Shown here piece after piece: positions 24,971 to 34,268 of a stretch of DNA of 64,000 bases. Each line of letters opens with the position of its first letter. Position 1 is the first letter of the stretch. A model generated the notes under the pieces. The model did no database searches, was not told where the DNA came from, and saw only the letters and a list, made by a program, of their open reading frames with translations. Made by a program: the position numbers and the translations under genes. Origin of the DNA: Bacillota bacterium (lineage in GTDB: Bacteria > Bacillota > Clostridia > Christensenellales > Christensenellaceae); NCBI GenBank assembly GCA_023408315.1, contig JAEYKI010000018.1, positions 1-64,000 of the forward strand, written 5' to 3'.

Positions 24971-26426
24971 CCCGTTTATACACAATCTGCCCTGTCCGTT
25001 TGTCTATGATGTGCCCAATAGAAAAACGGAACGCCGCGTCCTTCATGCCATTTTTATTTACGGGAACAATGGGCATCATATACGGCACACCGAACGATTC
25101 CAGCGAGCACAGGTGCACAATAATCCCAAACAAGCCCAAAAGAATGCCGAATATACCCAGTATAGAAGCCAGCACAAGCAGTATAAACCGCAATATCACA
25201 ACAGAATCCACCATGGGGTTCATCACCGCGGAGGTTATAAACGTGATAGCCGCAACCACAACCACCGGCCCGCCCACAATACCGGCGGATATGGCGGCCT
25301 GCCCGATGATAAGGCCGCCCACAATACCCATGGTGGAGCCGATCACATTTGGAAGCCTGAGCACCGCCTCGCGGATGATCTCATACAAAACAAGCATTAA
25401 AAGCAGCTCCAAAAAAGAAGAGAACGGTATCCCCTCCCGTGCCTGTATAATGGTAAACATCAGCTTTTCCGGTATCATCTCCTGGTGAAAGTTCACCAGC
25501 GCAATGTATACGGCAGGCAGCAGCAGGGTGGTGATATAAGATACAATGCGCAAAAACCGGAGTATGTTCGCGTAGAACGGCCGGCCGTAATAATCCTCCG
25601 CCGCGTGGAATCCCTCAATAAAAAGCAATGGCATGGTGAGCACAAAGGGAGATCCGTCCACAATCACCGCAACCCGGCCCTCCATAATCTTTGCCGCTAC
25701 AATGTCCGGTTTCTCGTTCAGGCCAATGGTACCAAAAAAAGACCTTGGCTTGTCCTCTATCAGTTGCTCAAGCTGCCCGGAATCAAGCAGGTAATCCACA
25801 TCCCGAATTTTCTGAATACGCCCGCGCACCGTGTTCACCAGTCCGCTGTCCACAACGCCGTCCATATACGCAAGGCAGATATCCGTTTTGGAGCAGTTGC
25901 CCACGCGCATCACTTCCATTTTGAGTTTTTCACTGCGTATTTTCCTTCTCAGCAGGCCCGCGTTAAACAAAAGCGTTTCTGTAAACGCCTCCTGCGGCCC
26001 GCGCACAGACTTCTGGTTGCCCGGCTGCTGTATGCCCCTGTTCTGCCACCCGCGGGTTTCAATAATAAGGCCCTTTACCTGCCCGTCCATCAAAAGAACC
26101 GTTTCCCCAAACATCACATGGCTGAGCGCATTCGTCAGGTATGCCTCTTCCTTTACGTCGCAGGCGCTCAAAAGGTCCTGCAGTATGTTCTTTATGCTCT
26201 CTATGCCCGCCGTTCCAAACCGGAACTTGGCCTCCACGCAGGGGCGTATGATGTTGTTCTGCACGGTCAGCTTATTCACCAGCGCGTCCACAAACACAAC
26301 GCACATGCGCACTCCGCCCACCGTTTTAAATTCGCGCACAATTACGTCAAAGCTCCCTAAAGAAAGTTTTTTAATATTGCGTATGTTAAAGTCCAGTTCT
26401 CCGCTTATAAATATCTGTTCGTCCAT
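24942..26426 (-). CDS. Spore germination protein, GerA family A subunit
   Basis: 494 residues from the ATG at 26426 (GGAG five bases upstream); the GTG one codon earlier is too close to that site. An N-terminal cytoplasmic domain (about 1-280; SGELDFNIRN, AYMDGVVDSGLVNTV, GRVAVIVDGSPFVLTMPLLFIEGF) is followed by about five membrane helices (RFLRIVSYITTLLLPAVYIAL ... VILRFILLVLASI). These match the GerA/SpoVAF family, whose A subunits form nutrient-receptor ion channels in the spore inner membrane. The partner GerB and GerC genes are not adjacent, so it could be a SpoVAF-like or orphan member. The C-terminus may be frameshifted (see 24839-24970). Confidence 0.88.
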   Translation of the reverse strand: MDEQIFISGELDFNIRNIKKLSLGSFDVIVREFKTVGGVRMCVVFVDALVNKLTVQNNIIRPCVEAKFRFGTAGIESIKNILQDLLSACDVKEEAYLTNALSHVMFGETVLLMDGQVKGLIIETRGWQNRGIQQPGNQKSVRGPQEAFTETLLFNAGLLRRKIRSEKLKMEVMRVGNCSKTDICLAYMDGVVDSGLVNTVRGRIQKIRDVDYLLDSGQLEQLIEDKPRSFFGTIGLNEKPDIVAAKIMEGRVAVIVDGSPFVLTMPLLFIEGFHAAEDYYGRPFYANILRFLRIVSYITTLLLPAVYIALVNFHQEMIPEKLMFTIIQAREGIPFSSFLELLLMLVLYEIIREAVLRLPNVIGSTMGIVGGLIIGQAAISAGIVGGPVVVVAAITFITSAVMNPMVDSVVILRFILLVLASILGIFGILLGLFGIIVHLCSLESFGVPYMMPIVPVNKNGMKDAAFRFSIGHIIDKRTGQIVYKRDADKNKKRF

Positions 26427-26532
26427 CACCGCTCCAAATTTTCCGTTTTATTCACGGGTTTCATTAAATTCTATCTTCTCCCCAAAAGGGCCGGAATATT
26501 CTGTGCGCACGGGACGCAAGGCCAATTCAAAA

Positions 26533-26562
26533 TTGACAGCCATTCGTTAAATCTTATATAAT
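26533..26562 (+). promoter_or_regulatory. Sigma-A promoter of katA
   Basis: TTGACA at 26533-26538, 18-base spacer, TATAAT at 26557-26562: both hexamers are perfect consensus. The leader to the katA ATG is about 80 bases. TTATATAATAA around the -10 is palindrome-like, but no convincing PerR box is seen. Confidence 0.75.
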
Positions 26563-26650
26563 AAAAATAGTTTATCAATTCTTTACCAGTTTATATTCAA
26601 ATAGTGAACTCGTTTCAACAACAAGACTCATTTTTTAGCAGGAGGTTATT

Positions 26651-28108
26651 ATGGATTCCAAGGAAAAACTAACAACCGCCGCAGGAGCGCCGGTAGCAGA
26701 CAACCAGAACGCAGCCACCGCCGGACCAAGAGGGCCTATGCTGTTGCAGGACATATGGTATTTGGAAAAGCTCGCGCATTTTGACAGGGAGGTCATTCCG
26801 GAGCGCCGGATGCACGCAAAAGGCTCGGGAGCGTTCGGCACGTTTACGGTAACGAACGACATTACAAAATTTACAAAAGCAAAATTTTTCTCTGAGACAG
26901 GCAAGAAAACAGACCTGTTCGTCCGTTTTTCCACCGTGGCGGGCGAACGCGGGGCAGCCGACGCGGAGCGCGATATCCGCGGATTTGCCATTAAATTCTA
27001 TACGGAGGAAGGCAACTGGGACCTGGTTGGAAACAATACCCCCGTGTTCTTTCTGCGCGATCCTCTCAAATTTCCGGATCTCAACCACGCGGTAAAGCGA
27101 GATCCCAAAACAAACATGCGCAGCGCCAAGAACAACTGGGATTTCTGGACCTCGCTGCCAGAGGCCCTGCACCAGGTGACCATCACCATGAGCGACCGCG
27201 GCATCCCCCTCTCGTACCGGCATATGCACGGATTCGGCAGCCACACATACAGCATGATCAACGCGGAGAACAAGCGCGTATGGGTAAAGTTCCACTTAAA
27301 AACGCAGCAGGGAATCAAAAACCTGACCGACGCGGAAGCGGAGGCCATTGTAGGCAAAGACAGGGAAAGCCACCAGCGCGACCTTTTTGACAGCATAGAA
27401 AACGGCGATTTCCCCAAATGGACCATGTACATACAGGTGATGACCGAAGAAGAAGCAAACGAGATGCCCTACAACCCGTTCGACCTTACCAAGGTGTGGT
27501 ATCAGGGCGAATTTCCATTGACAGAGGTTGGGGTACTGGAACTGAACCGCAACCCGGAAAATTATTTTGCGGATGTGGAGCAGGCGGCGTTCAACCCGGC
27601 CAACATCGTGCCCGGCCTGGGATTCTCTCCGGATAAAATGCTGCAGGGCAGGCTGTTTTCGTATGGAGACACGCAGCGCTACCGCCTGGGTGTGAACCAC
27701 CACCAGATACCCGTAAACGCGCCGCGCTGCCCGGTGAACAGCTACCACCGAGACGGCCAGATGCGCGTGAACGGCAATGCGGGCTCCACCATTGGCTACG
27801 AGCCCAACAGCTACGGCAAATGGCAGGAGCAGCCGGATTTTGGCGAGCCCATGCTGTCCCTGTACGGCGACGCGGGCCGCTGGAATTTCAGGGAGGACGA
27901 CAGCGATTATTACACCCAGCCAGGCAAGCTGTTCCGACTCATGTCCCCCGCACAGCAGCAGGTTTTGTTTGAGAACACCGCCCGCGCAATGGGAGACGCG
28001 CCGCTGGAAGTAAAAACGCGGCACATTAAAAACTGTTTATTGGCAGACCCGGCTTATGGAAAAGGCGTGGCTGGCGCGCTTGGAATTGCACCGGATGAAA
28101 TAAAATAA
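26651..28108 (+). CDS. katA: Monofunctional heme catalase
   Basis: 485 residues, the size of small-subunit clade-3 catalases. It dismutates hydrogen peroxide. The distal His is in PERRMHAKGSGAFG near residue 55; the Asn is in NNTPVFFLRDP; the proximal heme-ligand Tyr is in RLFSYGDTQRYRLG near 335. GNAGSTIGYEPNSYGKW lies in the wrapping region. Start ATG with AGGAGG eight bases upstream and a consensus promoter. The two ferritin-like genes follow within 0.5 kb, forming a peroxide/iron defence cluster. Confidence 0.95.
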   Translation: MDSKEKLTTAAGAPVADNQNAATAGPRGPMLLQDIWYLEKLAHFDREVIPERRMHAKGSGAFGTFTVTNDITKFTKAKFFSETGKKTDLFVRFSTVAGERGAADAERDIRGFAIKFYTEEGNWDLVGNNTPVFFLRDPLKFPDLNHAVKRDPKTNMRSAKNNWDFWTSLPEALHQVTITMSDRGIPLSYRHMHGFGSHTYSMINAENKRVWVKFHLKTQQGIKNLTDAEAEAIVGKDRESHQRDLFDSIENGDFPKWTMYIQVMTEEEANEMPYNPFDLTKVWYQGEFPLTEVGVLELNRNPENYFADVEQAAFNPANIVPGLGFSPDKMLQGRLFSYGDTQRYRLGVNHHQIPVNAPRCPVNSYHRDGQMRVNGNAGSTIGYEPNSYGKWQEQPDFGEPMLSLYGDAGRWNFREDDSDYYTQPGKLFRLMSPAQQQVLFENTARAMGDAPLEVKTRHIKNCLLADPAYGKGVAGALGIAPDEIK

Positions 28109-28128
28109 AAACAAAGGAGATAAAAACC

Positions 28129-28437
28129 ATGCCAGAATTCAGCACGCCGTTTGCGGGCCTGGCCAAAGACCGCAAACTTACCAAACCGGAACTCATCCGC
28201 GCCATCCGTTTTATGATCGCCGCGGAATACGAAGCTATTCAGCTTTACATGCAGCTTGCCGAGTCAACGGACAACAAACTCGCCATAGAAGTACTGGAAG
28301 ACATCGCAAACGAGGAGCGCGTCCATGCGGGCGAATTTCTCCGGCTGCTCCACGAGCTTGCGCCGGACGAGGAAAAATTCTATGCGAAAGGCGCTAAAGA
28401 AGTGGAAGAAGAGATAGAGAAGCCCGGTAAAAAATAA
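28129..28437 (+). CDS. Ferritin-like diiron protein, 102 aa
   Basis: Twenty bases after katA with AAAGGAGATAAAAACC upstream, so co-transcribed. Two helices carry ferritin-type ligands: RFMIAAEYEAIQLYMQLAE (ExxxxxxY type) and DIANEERVHAGEFLRLL (EExxH). This two-helix form occurs in small proteins often annotated as demethoxyubiquinone-hydroxylase-like or encapsulated-ferritin-like, which work as multimers. The C-terminus is acidic (KEVEEEIEKPGKK). A ferroxidase that removes Fe(II) during peroxide stress is the likely role. No encapsulin shell gene is seen next to it. Confidence 0.8.
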   Translation: MPEFSTPFAGLAKDRKLTKPELIRAIRFMIAAEYEAIQLYMQLAESTDNKLAIEVLEDIANEERVHAGEFLRLLHELAPDEEKFYAKGAKEVEEEIEKPGKK

Positions 28438-28455
28438 TTTTACTAAATAGTGTTG

Positions 28456-28478
28456 GGGACTGGATAAGTCCCTTTTTT
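28456..28478 (+). terminator. Intrinsic terminator of katA operon
   Basis: GGGACT-GGATA-AGTCCC followed by TTTTTT, 19 bases after the ferritin-like stop codon. Confidence 0.8.
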
Positions 28479-28567
28479 ATACGTTAAAAATTGTATCCAT
28501 CTTCTTAACATCCTCGCTTTAAAAAACATATAATGATGCAAACATATTTGAATGGAAGTGAACCACT

Positions 28568-29080
28568 TTGACATACCAGCAGAACCTTGCAAAAATTCTG
28601 GAAGGGCTCAATATAGACCTCGCGCACGAATACTCGGCGCTTATTCAGTACATCCAGCACGCCGCTGTGCTCCGGGGGCCGGAATACTTCGCAATCATAC
28701 CGGAACTGGAAAAACACGCGGAAGAGGAGCGCGAGCACGCCGTTACAGTAAGCGACCTGATCAACTACCTGGGCGGCACGCCCACCGCACAGGCGGGCAA
28801 GCGGCTTACCTCCCCCAACAATAAAGAAATGCTGCTGCAGGACCTGCAGGCGGAGTACGACGCCATACGCCGCTACAACGAGCGGATTGCGCAGTTGGAA
28901 GCGCTGGGCCTGTTTGACTCCGCGCAAAAAATACGGGGCATCGCCAAAGAAGAGCAGGAGCACGCAATCGACCTGGAGATTGCTCTTGGCATAGACCGCA
29001 AAACCCCCGCCATCCCCCATTTGGAGCAGGTGTACGCGGAAAACGCAGGAGACGCGGACAAATTATACCGAAAATACTAG
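28568..29080 (+). CDS. Bacterioferritin-like / Dps-type ferritin
   Basis: 170 residues. The start is most likely TTG at 28568, with TGGAAGTG about 10 bases upstream; no in-frame ATG lies near. Four-helix bundle with two EXXH-type ligand sets: LAHEYSALIQYIQHAA near 20, EKHAEEEREHAVTVSDLI near 52, LQAEYDAIRRYNERIAQLE near 95 and IAKEEQEHAIDLEIALG near 130. The pattern is that of bacterioferritin-family diiron proteins. It would oxidise and store iron in the cytosol. It has its own terminator and so is a separate unit beside katA. Confidence 0.85.
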   Translation: MTYQQNLAKILEGLNIDLAHEYSALIQYIQHAAVLRGPEYFAIIPELEKHAEEEREHAVTVSDLINYLGGTPTAQAGKRLTSPNNKEMLLQDLQAEYDAIRRYNERIAQLEALGLFDSAQKIRGIAKEEQEHAIDLEIALGIDRKTPAIPHLEQVYAENAGDADKLYRKY

Positions 29081-29136
29081 AAGTTTTTTCCTTTAACACC
29101 CTGCCCCCCTTTGCTGTCTTCCTTACCCAACCAAGC

Positions 29137-29160
29137 AGGAGCCTTTAGCGCTCCTTTTTT
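29137..29160 (+). terminator. Intrinsic terminator after the bacterioferritin-like gene
   Basis: AGGAGC-CTTTAGC-GCTCCT followed by TTTTT. Confidence 0.8.
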
Positions 29161-29294
29161 GGGCATTCTTCTATTTTATGTAATTATTAATATCTTTTTC
29201 CGCGCAAAGTGCACTTGATGTTGACATATTAAGTGAATGCTTATTATAATGATACGGTATCATCCCCAATTATTTGTTCTTATATGGAGGTTTT

Positions 29295-30110
29295 ATGCGC
29301 AGTGATGGCGTCCTGGTTAAAAATGCAGATCCCATCTATTTAATTATACCTTATGTAATTCAAAAACGTTACGATTCTATGAACATGATCACCCTGGAAA
29401 TACCCGTGGAGCCCATGCAGAAGTATATCAAAACATTGCGCGAAGAGGGGCAAACCATATCGTACATGTCCATACTCATTGCGGCGTACATCCGCACCGT
29501 TTTGGAATTCCCCAAACTCAACAGGTTTATTAAAAACAAACGTATTTACGACCGCAACGAGTTCTGCATTTCCCTGGTGGTTTTAAAGGACGACTATGAA
29601 ACCATGTCCAAAATATATTTTGACCTTACGGATACCATTTTTACGGTGCGGGACAAGGTTGAGGAATATATCTCCCAAAACCGTTCTTCAGCAAACTCCA
29701 ACGAAACGGACGATTTGATTAAATCCCTTACCCGTTTTCCCGTTCTTTTAAACATCACGTTTTTTATGTACAGGCTTTTGGACGAAATCGGCCTGCTGCC
29801 CAAAAAGCTGATCGATTCCAGCCCGTTTCACGCCAGCCTGCTGTTTTCCAATCTGGCAAGCATACGCACAAACCATATATTCCACCATGTGTACGAATTC
29901 GGCACAACCAGCATTGCCATCACCATGGGCAACATGCACGAAGTCCCCATGCGTACAAAGAACGAGGTTAAGATGAAACGCTGCATCCCCCTTGGCATAG
30001 TAATGGACGAACGTATCTGTTCCGGCAAATATTTTTCCCAGGCGTACAGGCGGTTTACCGCATATCTGGCTGATCCGGCGCTGCTGGAAAATGCGCAGCA
30101 GGATAAATAA
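29295..30110 (+). CDS. Orphan E2-like acyltransferase (catalytic residues replaced)
   Basis: 271 residues from the ATG at 29295 with GGAGG four bases upstream. The fold matches the catalytic domain of 2-oxoacid dehydrogenase E2 / chloramphenicol-acetyltransferase proteins: MNMITLEIPVEPMQKYI, PKLNRFIKNKRIYDRN, SPFHASLLFSNLASI, FGTTSIAITMG. The active-site motif, normally DHRxxDG, reads DERICSG (near residue 240), so the catalytic His and Asp are both missing. No lipoyl domain and no E1 or E3 genes nearby. Proteins of this orphan type are common in Clostridia under the E2 name; function is unknown and classical acyl transfer is unlikely. Confidence 0.75.
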   Translation: MRSDGVLVKNADPIYLIIPYVIQKRYDSMNMITLEIPVEPMQKYIKTLREEGQTISYMSILIAAYIRTVLEFPKLNRFIKNKRIYDRNEFCISLVVLKDDYETMSKIYFDLTDTIFTVRDKVEEYISQNRSSANSNETDDLIKSLTRFPVLLNITFFMYRLLDEIGLLPKKLIDSSPFHASLLFSNLASIRTNHIFHHVYEFGTTSIAITMGNMHEVPMRTKNEVKMKRCIPLGIVMDERICSGKYFSQAYRRFTAYLADPALLENAQQDK

Positions 30111-30132
30111 AAACGCATAATAATGCCCAAAG

Positions 30133-30156
30133 CCCGCACATTAAGCGGGTTTTTTC
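30133..30156 (+). terminator. Intrinsic terminator after the E2-like gene
   Basis: CCCGC-ACATTAA-GCGGG followed by TTTTTTT. Confidence 0.8.
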
Positions 30157-30225
30157 ATTTTATTATTGCATAAAAATTCAATATGTAGTACAAAGGAAAC
30201 AGAACATCAAGAAAGGGCTTCCCTT

Positions 30226-31215
30226 ATGAAAAAAGTTCTCTCCTTTTGCCTTGCCGCTTTCCTGTTTTTTATCTGCCTGCCCGCGGCCCACGCCGTCACC
30301 AGGGATCAGTATTACGCCCGTTCCACCCTCTCCGGGAGCGAGCTTGCGTTTTACGATCAGGTTTACGACGCGTTTAAATCCGGCGGCAACCAGGTTTCCG
30401 ATCAACTGAACCTCAGCAGCAGCCGCGCCCGGCAAATAGGCAATTTTGTATATAACGACGCCCCGGAATTATTCAATTACAGGGGTATTTATACCCGGGA
30501 GGAAACCGAGGAACTAAACGAACAGCTTGCCCGCAAGTCGCAGGAAATACTCTCACGCCTGAACGGTACAATGAGCGGTTACCAGAAAACAAAAGCCATA
30601 TATGATTACCTTGGCCAAACCATTACATACGACAGCGGCGCGGAAGCGGAAGTCAGCCAAAACGCAAAATCGCAACGGGCAAACGAAAGCCAGACCATTG
30701 TGGGCGGGCTGCTGCGGGGCAGGGCCGTGTGCAACGGCATCAGCCACAGCCTGCAATATATACTGCACCAGGCAGGCGTCCCCTGCTACACCGTAACCGG
30801 CACGCTGCCGGGCGTCAACCACGCCTGGAACATCATCCGGCTCAATGGCCAGTGGTACAACGCAGACCTGACCAACGACCTTTCCTATATCCGGCAATCC
30901 CAGGAGCCGCGCTTTTTTCTGGTGGACGACGCCACGCTTACCCAAAACGCATACGTGGCGGATCAGGATTTAAACCCGTCCCTCCCCGCCTGCGCCGCTA
31001 AATACATTGTGCAGGCTTCCCCAGCAGCCGCCATTGCCACAGCCGCGCCAACTCAAACGCCCTCCCCTTCCCAAACGGCTCCAGCCGTTCAAAAGGCTGC
31101 CTCTGCCCTTACCGCGGTCCCGCTGTTTATATGGGCAATTGCCGCCGTGGCTGCAATTGCTGCAATCGCCATTGTTCTGGCGGTTTTACGCAGAAATAAA
31201 AAACAACAGCCTTAG
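30226..31215 (+). CDS. Secreted, C-terminally anchored transglutaminase-like protein
   Basis: 329 residues from the ATG at 30226 (MKKVLSFCLAAFLFF), the start of a clear signal peptide with cleavage near AHA; AAAGGG lies nine bases upstream. The domain at about 110-240 has the transglutaminase-core triad: Cys in GRAVCNGISHSL, His in NHAWNIIRL, Asp in WYNADLTND. A Pro/Thr/Gln/Ala-rich linker (about 260-295) leads to a C-terminal membrane helix (about 298-322) and a basic tail (RRNKKQQP). Bacterial members act as peptidases or cross-linking enzymes at the surface; the substrate is unknown. Confidence 0.85.
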   Translation: MKKVLSFCLAAFLFFICLPAAHAVTRDQYYARSTLSGSELAFYDQVYDAFKSGGNQVSDQLNLSSSRARQIGNFVYNDAPELFNYRGIYTREETEELNEQLARKSQEILSRLNGTMSGYQKTKAIYDYLGQTITYDSGAEAEVSQNAKSQRANESQTIVGGLLRGRAVCNGISHSLQYILHQAGVPCYTVTGTLPGVNHAWNIIRLNGQWYNADLTNDLSYIRQSQEPRFFLVDDATLTQNAYVADQDLNPSLPACAAKYIVQASPAAAIATAAPTQTPSPSQTAPAVQKAASALTAVPLFIWAIAAVAAIAAIAIVLAVLRRNKKQQP

Positions 31216-31248
31216 CGCCTCTGCCGGCTGTTGTCTTGCCATTCCGCT

Positions 31249-31995
31249 CTAATGAATAAACTCGGCAAATTCCTCCTCAGTTCCCCTAAACACATTCAAA
31301 TCAATAAACCGACTCTCTCCCTCGTAGCCCTTTAGTTCCCCGTCGTTGTTGTATTGCCAGAAGGTCCAGTCGCGCCCGTCCGGCAGCAAGGGCTCGGAGT
31401 CCGGGTTCCGCACCCAAAGGGGGTGCCCGTCAAAACGCCCCGCCATATACAGTTTGTATGCTTTCTTGGTGGCATATATCACCGGCTTTTGGCCGTAATG
31501 CGCCTCCAGTTTATCCAGAAAAACGGTCAGCATCCGCACGGTTTGCTCCACATCGGGCGGATCGCTCCTGTCTTTCCCATAGAGCTCCACATCCACCGCG
31601 GGCGGCAGCATTCCCTTTGCGCAGGGAACGGATAGTATAAAGTTCTCAGCCTGCTCCTCCGCCGGTTCGTCGAATGTAAACAAATGATACGCGCCTATCT
31701 TAAGGCCCGTTTTCCCCGCGTTCTCCCAATTGTATTCAAATTTTTTATCCCGGTAGCCGCTGCCCTTGGTGGCTTTTATGTACGCAAAATCCAAATCCTG
31801 CCCCGCCAGCACCTCCCAGTCTATGTTTCCCTGGTACTCGGAAACATCCACGCCGCGCACGGTGTATTTGGAGGTATCCACGCCAAACACCGCCCACGCG
31901 GGATAGGGCATATCCGTCCAGTCCACGCCGCATACATTCAGCAGGCACACCAAAATTACATCTATTATAACAACCAGGCGCAATACCCTTTTCAT
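31249..31995 (-). CDS. GH25 lysozyme (N,O-diacetylmuramidase), membrane-anchored
   Basis: 248 residues with an N-terminal hydrophobic helix (about 4-22) that is a signal anchor. The GH25 fold is marked by RGVDVSEYQGNIDWEVL (first catalytic Asp) near 48, FAYIKATKGSGYRDKKF near 71, GAYHLFTFDEPAEEQAENF near 97 and the DxE pair in PPAVDVELYG near 132. WTFWQYNNDGEL and FIDLNVFRGTEEE close the barrel. It cleaves the MurNAc-GlcNAc bond of peptidoglycan. Start with AGGTG upstream. It is convergent with the transglutaminase-like gene and divergent from the amidase. Confidence 0.92.
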   Translation of the reverse strand: MKRVLRLVVIIDVILVCLLNVCGVDWTDMPYPAWAVFGVDTSKYTVRGVDVSEYQGNIDWEVLAGQDLDFAYIKATKGSGYRDKKFEYNWENAGKTGLKIGAYHLFTFDEPAEEQAENFILSVPCAKGMLPPAVDVELYGKDRSDPPDVEQTVRMLTVFLDKLEAHYGQKPVIYATKKAYKLYMAGRFDGHPLWVRNPDSEPLLPDGRDWTFWQYNNDGELKGYEGESRFIDLNVFRGTEEEFAEFIH

Positions 31996-32123
31996 TTTTA
32001 AACACCTGCAACCTTTTTATTAAAAGGTATTCGGCGGGCTGCGTTAAAATACGCACTCTCTGCCCGTAAACAAAGGGATTCGCGCGGCATAGTATAATGA
32101 AAAAGACAGGGGGGAATGGTCCC

Positions 32124-32849
32124 ATGAGGATCACAACAATGCTGCTGCCCGCAGGCAGCCTGGGCCGCAGCCAGGCAAAACTGGATTTTAAAGGCGTTAC
32201 CATACATAACACAGACAATTCAAATCCCGGTGCGGACGCGCTGGAAAACGTACGCTATATGCTGAACAACGCAAACAATATGTACAACAGCTGGCACTAT
32301 ACGGTGGACGACCACCAGATCATCCGCTCGGTTCCGGAAGACGAAGAGGCCATGCACACGGGCAGCCGGGAAGGCAACCACACCACCGTGGGCATAGAGA
32401 TCACCCAGAATTCAGACGGAAACATTCTTAAGGCCACCAACAAAGCGGCCTGGCTTGCCGCCGATATACTGCGCAGGCACGGCATCAGGCGCGCGGTGTG
32501 GAAACAGAACATATTCCAGCATAACGACTGGACGGGCAAAGACTGCCCCTCCCAGATACGCCGCGGCATCCCATACGACTGGGCCGCCTTTGTAAACCGG
32601 GTAAACCGGTATCTGGCGGAGCCGGGGCTGCAGCGCATCCTTATATACAACCCGGACGCGCCCCTGCGCGGCAGCGATGTGCGCAGGGTGCAAAGCAGGC
32701 TTAAAACGCTCGGTTTTTATTCGGGCAGGGCGGACGGCGTTTACGGCAGCCAGACATACAACGCGGTGCGCCGTTTCCAGTCCGCAAAAGGCATTGCCCC
32801 GCAGGACGGGGTGATAGGGCCGGAAACATGGGCGGAATTGTTTATATAG
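32124..32849 (+). CDS. N-acetylmuramoyl-L-alanine amidase (Ami_2) with peptidoglycan-binding domain
   Basis: 241 residues from the ATG at 32124, with GGGGGGAA nine bases upstream. Residues 1-155 are an amidase-2/PGRP-type zinc domain: first His in KGVTIHNTDNS, catalytic Glu in TTVGIEITQN, and later His and Cys ligands in FQHNDWTGKDCPSQIRR. Residues 175-240 are a PG_binding_1 domain (DVRRVQSRLKTLGFYSG ... GVIGPETWAELF). No signal peptide, as in CwlA/XlyA-type amidases of prophage or mother-cell lysis systems. It releases the peptide stem from MurNAc. The stop codon abuts that of the convergent permease. Confidence 0.9.
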   Translation: MRITTMLLPAGSLGRSQAKLDFKGVTIHNTDNSNPGADALENVRYMLNNANNMYNSWHYTVDDHQIIRSVPEDEEAMHTGSREGNHTTVGIEITQNSDGNILKATNKAAWLAADILRRHGIRRAVWKQNIFQHNDWTGKDCPSQIRRGIPYDWAAFVNRVNRYLAEPGLQRILIYNPDAPLRGSDVRRVQSRLKTLGFYSGRADGVYGSQTYNAVRRFQSAKGIAPQDGVIGPETWAELFI

Positions 32850-34268
32850 CTAGCGCCTGTTCTTTTTGCGCCCGGCATCCAGTTCTTCAGAGGCCTCTGT
32901 TCTTAAACTTGCCTGCATCCTGACAGTATCCCGCGTGCCGGAGCGCCTCCTGTATGCCCTTACCGCCAGATATACGCCGGAAAAAAAAGCCACCAATACC
33001 AATCCGGCAATCAGGCCGGAGGCCTGCCCTGGCACAAAGGGCATGCTTGCAATTGCAACCACCAAAACCGCCAGAACAAAAACAGATGTATATGGAAAGC
33101 CCCACAACTGGCATTTTCCGTTGGGCGGGCAACCGCTTTTTCTTCTGAACCGCATATGGGTTGCCATGATTACAATATAGGTAAACAGCAGCGCAAACCC
33201 GCCCGAACTGATCAGGAATATATACACGCTGGGAAACATCAGCCCAAGCCACAGGGCTGCCAGCATTGCAACGCCGGAGCCAATAATGCCGCGGTACGGC
33301 ACATCGCTTTTATCCTTCAGCCAGCCGGGGGCCATGCCTTCGGACGCAAGCGAGCGCATCATCCGCCCCAGCCCAAAAATTGCCGCCAGCATGGTGGATA
33401 GAATGGCCGTTATCAGCACCAGGTTCAGCGCGGTGCCCGCCCAGGTGAATCCCTGCCGGTTCAGGGCCGCCACAAAGGGGCTTGTTTGCGTATTAATCTG
33501 CGCGGTGGGAATCAGCGGCAGAATAATGATAATAGAAAAAATATACAGGCCCGCCAGCGCTATCACCGTGTTGCGGATGGCTTTGGGTACCGTTTCCTTT
33601 GGGTTGCCGGTTTCGGAAGCCGCAAGCCCAATAATCTCAAACCCCGCGTACGCAAACATAATAATCAGTATGCTCCCCAATATGCCCCCAAAGCCTCCGG
33701 GCATCAGGGGTTCCGCGGCAAGCTCGCCAACCCCCACGGCGGGTTTCCCGGTAAATACCCCAATCACCAGCAGGCCCCCAATAAAAACAAACAAAACAAT
33801 GGCAACCACTTTAATGGCCGCCAAACCGCTTTCCAGCTTGCTCAGCCTTTGTGCGCCCATTAAATTCACCAGCGTTACGCCAATAATAATCAGGCTGCCC
33901 GTAAGGGGCAGCGAAATGCCGGGTATCCATTCCCGCAGCAGTATGGATACCGCCGTGGCCTCGCTGGACATTCCAAGGACCATCCCGGCCCAGTACACCC
34001 AACCCACAACAAAGCCGGTCCCGTTTCCAAAAGCGCGCGATGCAAACGTGCGGAAAGACCCGGCCGCGGGGTCCGCCACCGTCATCTCTGAAAGCGCGAA
34101 CAATATAAAATACACCAGCACCGCGCCCAGTATATAAACAAATATAATGGAAGGGCCCGCGGCATTGATGGCAGCGGACGATCCCAGAAAGAAAGACCCC
34201 CCTATCACCGTTCCCAGCGCCAGCATCACCAGTTGCGCCGCGGACAGCCCGTTTTTTGCGTTTTTCAT
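32850..34268 (-). CDS. APC-family amino acid permease
   Basis: 472 residues, twelve predicted membrane helices. Start ATG at 34268, with GGAG five bases upstream, is preferred to the GTG two codons earlier. The N-terminal helix-1 motif LALGTVIGGSFFLGSS is the substrate-binding GxG region of the APC superfamily; FAYAGFEIIGLAASETGNP is the conserved helix-6 motif. The C-terminal tail (about 435-472) is charged and cytoplasmic. It imports an amino acid by proton symport or exchange; the substrate is not predictable. No amino-acid metabolic gene lies beside it. Confidence 0.88.
   Translation of the reverse strand: MKNAKNGLSAAQLVMLALGTVIGGSFFLGSSAAINAAGPSIIFVYILGAVLVYFILFALSEMTVADPAAGSFRTFASRAFGNGTGFVVGWVYWAGMVLGMSSEATAVSILLREWIPGISLPLTGSLIIIGVTLVNLMGAQRLSKLESGLAAIKVVAIVLFVFIGGLLVIGVFTGKPAVGVGELAAEPLMPGGFGGILGSILIIMFAYAGFEIIGLAASETGNPKETVPKAIRNTVIALAGLYIFSIIIILPLIPTAQINTQTSPFVAALNRQGFTWAGTALNLVLITAILSTMLAAIFGLGRMMRSLASEGMAPGWLKDKSDVPYRGIIGSGVAMLAALWLGLMFPSVYIFLISSGGFALLFTYIVIMATHMRFRRKSGCPPNGKCQLWGFPYTSVFVLAVLVVAIASMPFVPGQASGLIAGLVLVAFFSGVYLAVRAYRRRSGTRDTVRMQASLRTEASEELDAGRKKNRR

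Noticed and set aside
26550..26566. PerR box at the katA promoter
   Set aside because: Only a partial TTATATAATAA match to the TTATAATnATTATAA consensus, explained by the -10 element itself.
28129..28437. Encapsulin cargo system
   Set aside because: The ferritin-like protein resembles encapsulated forms, but no shell-protein gene is adjacent.
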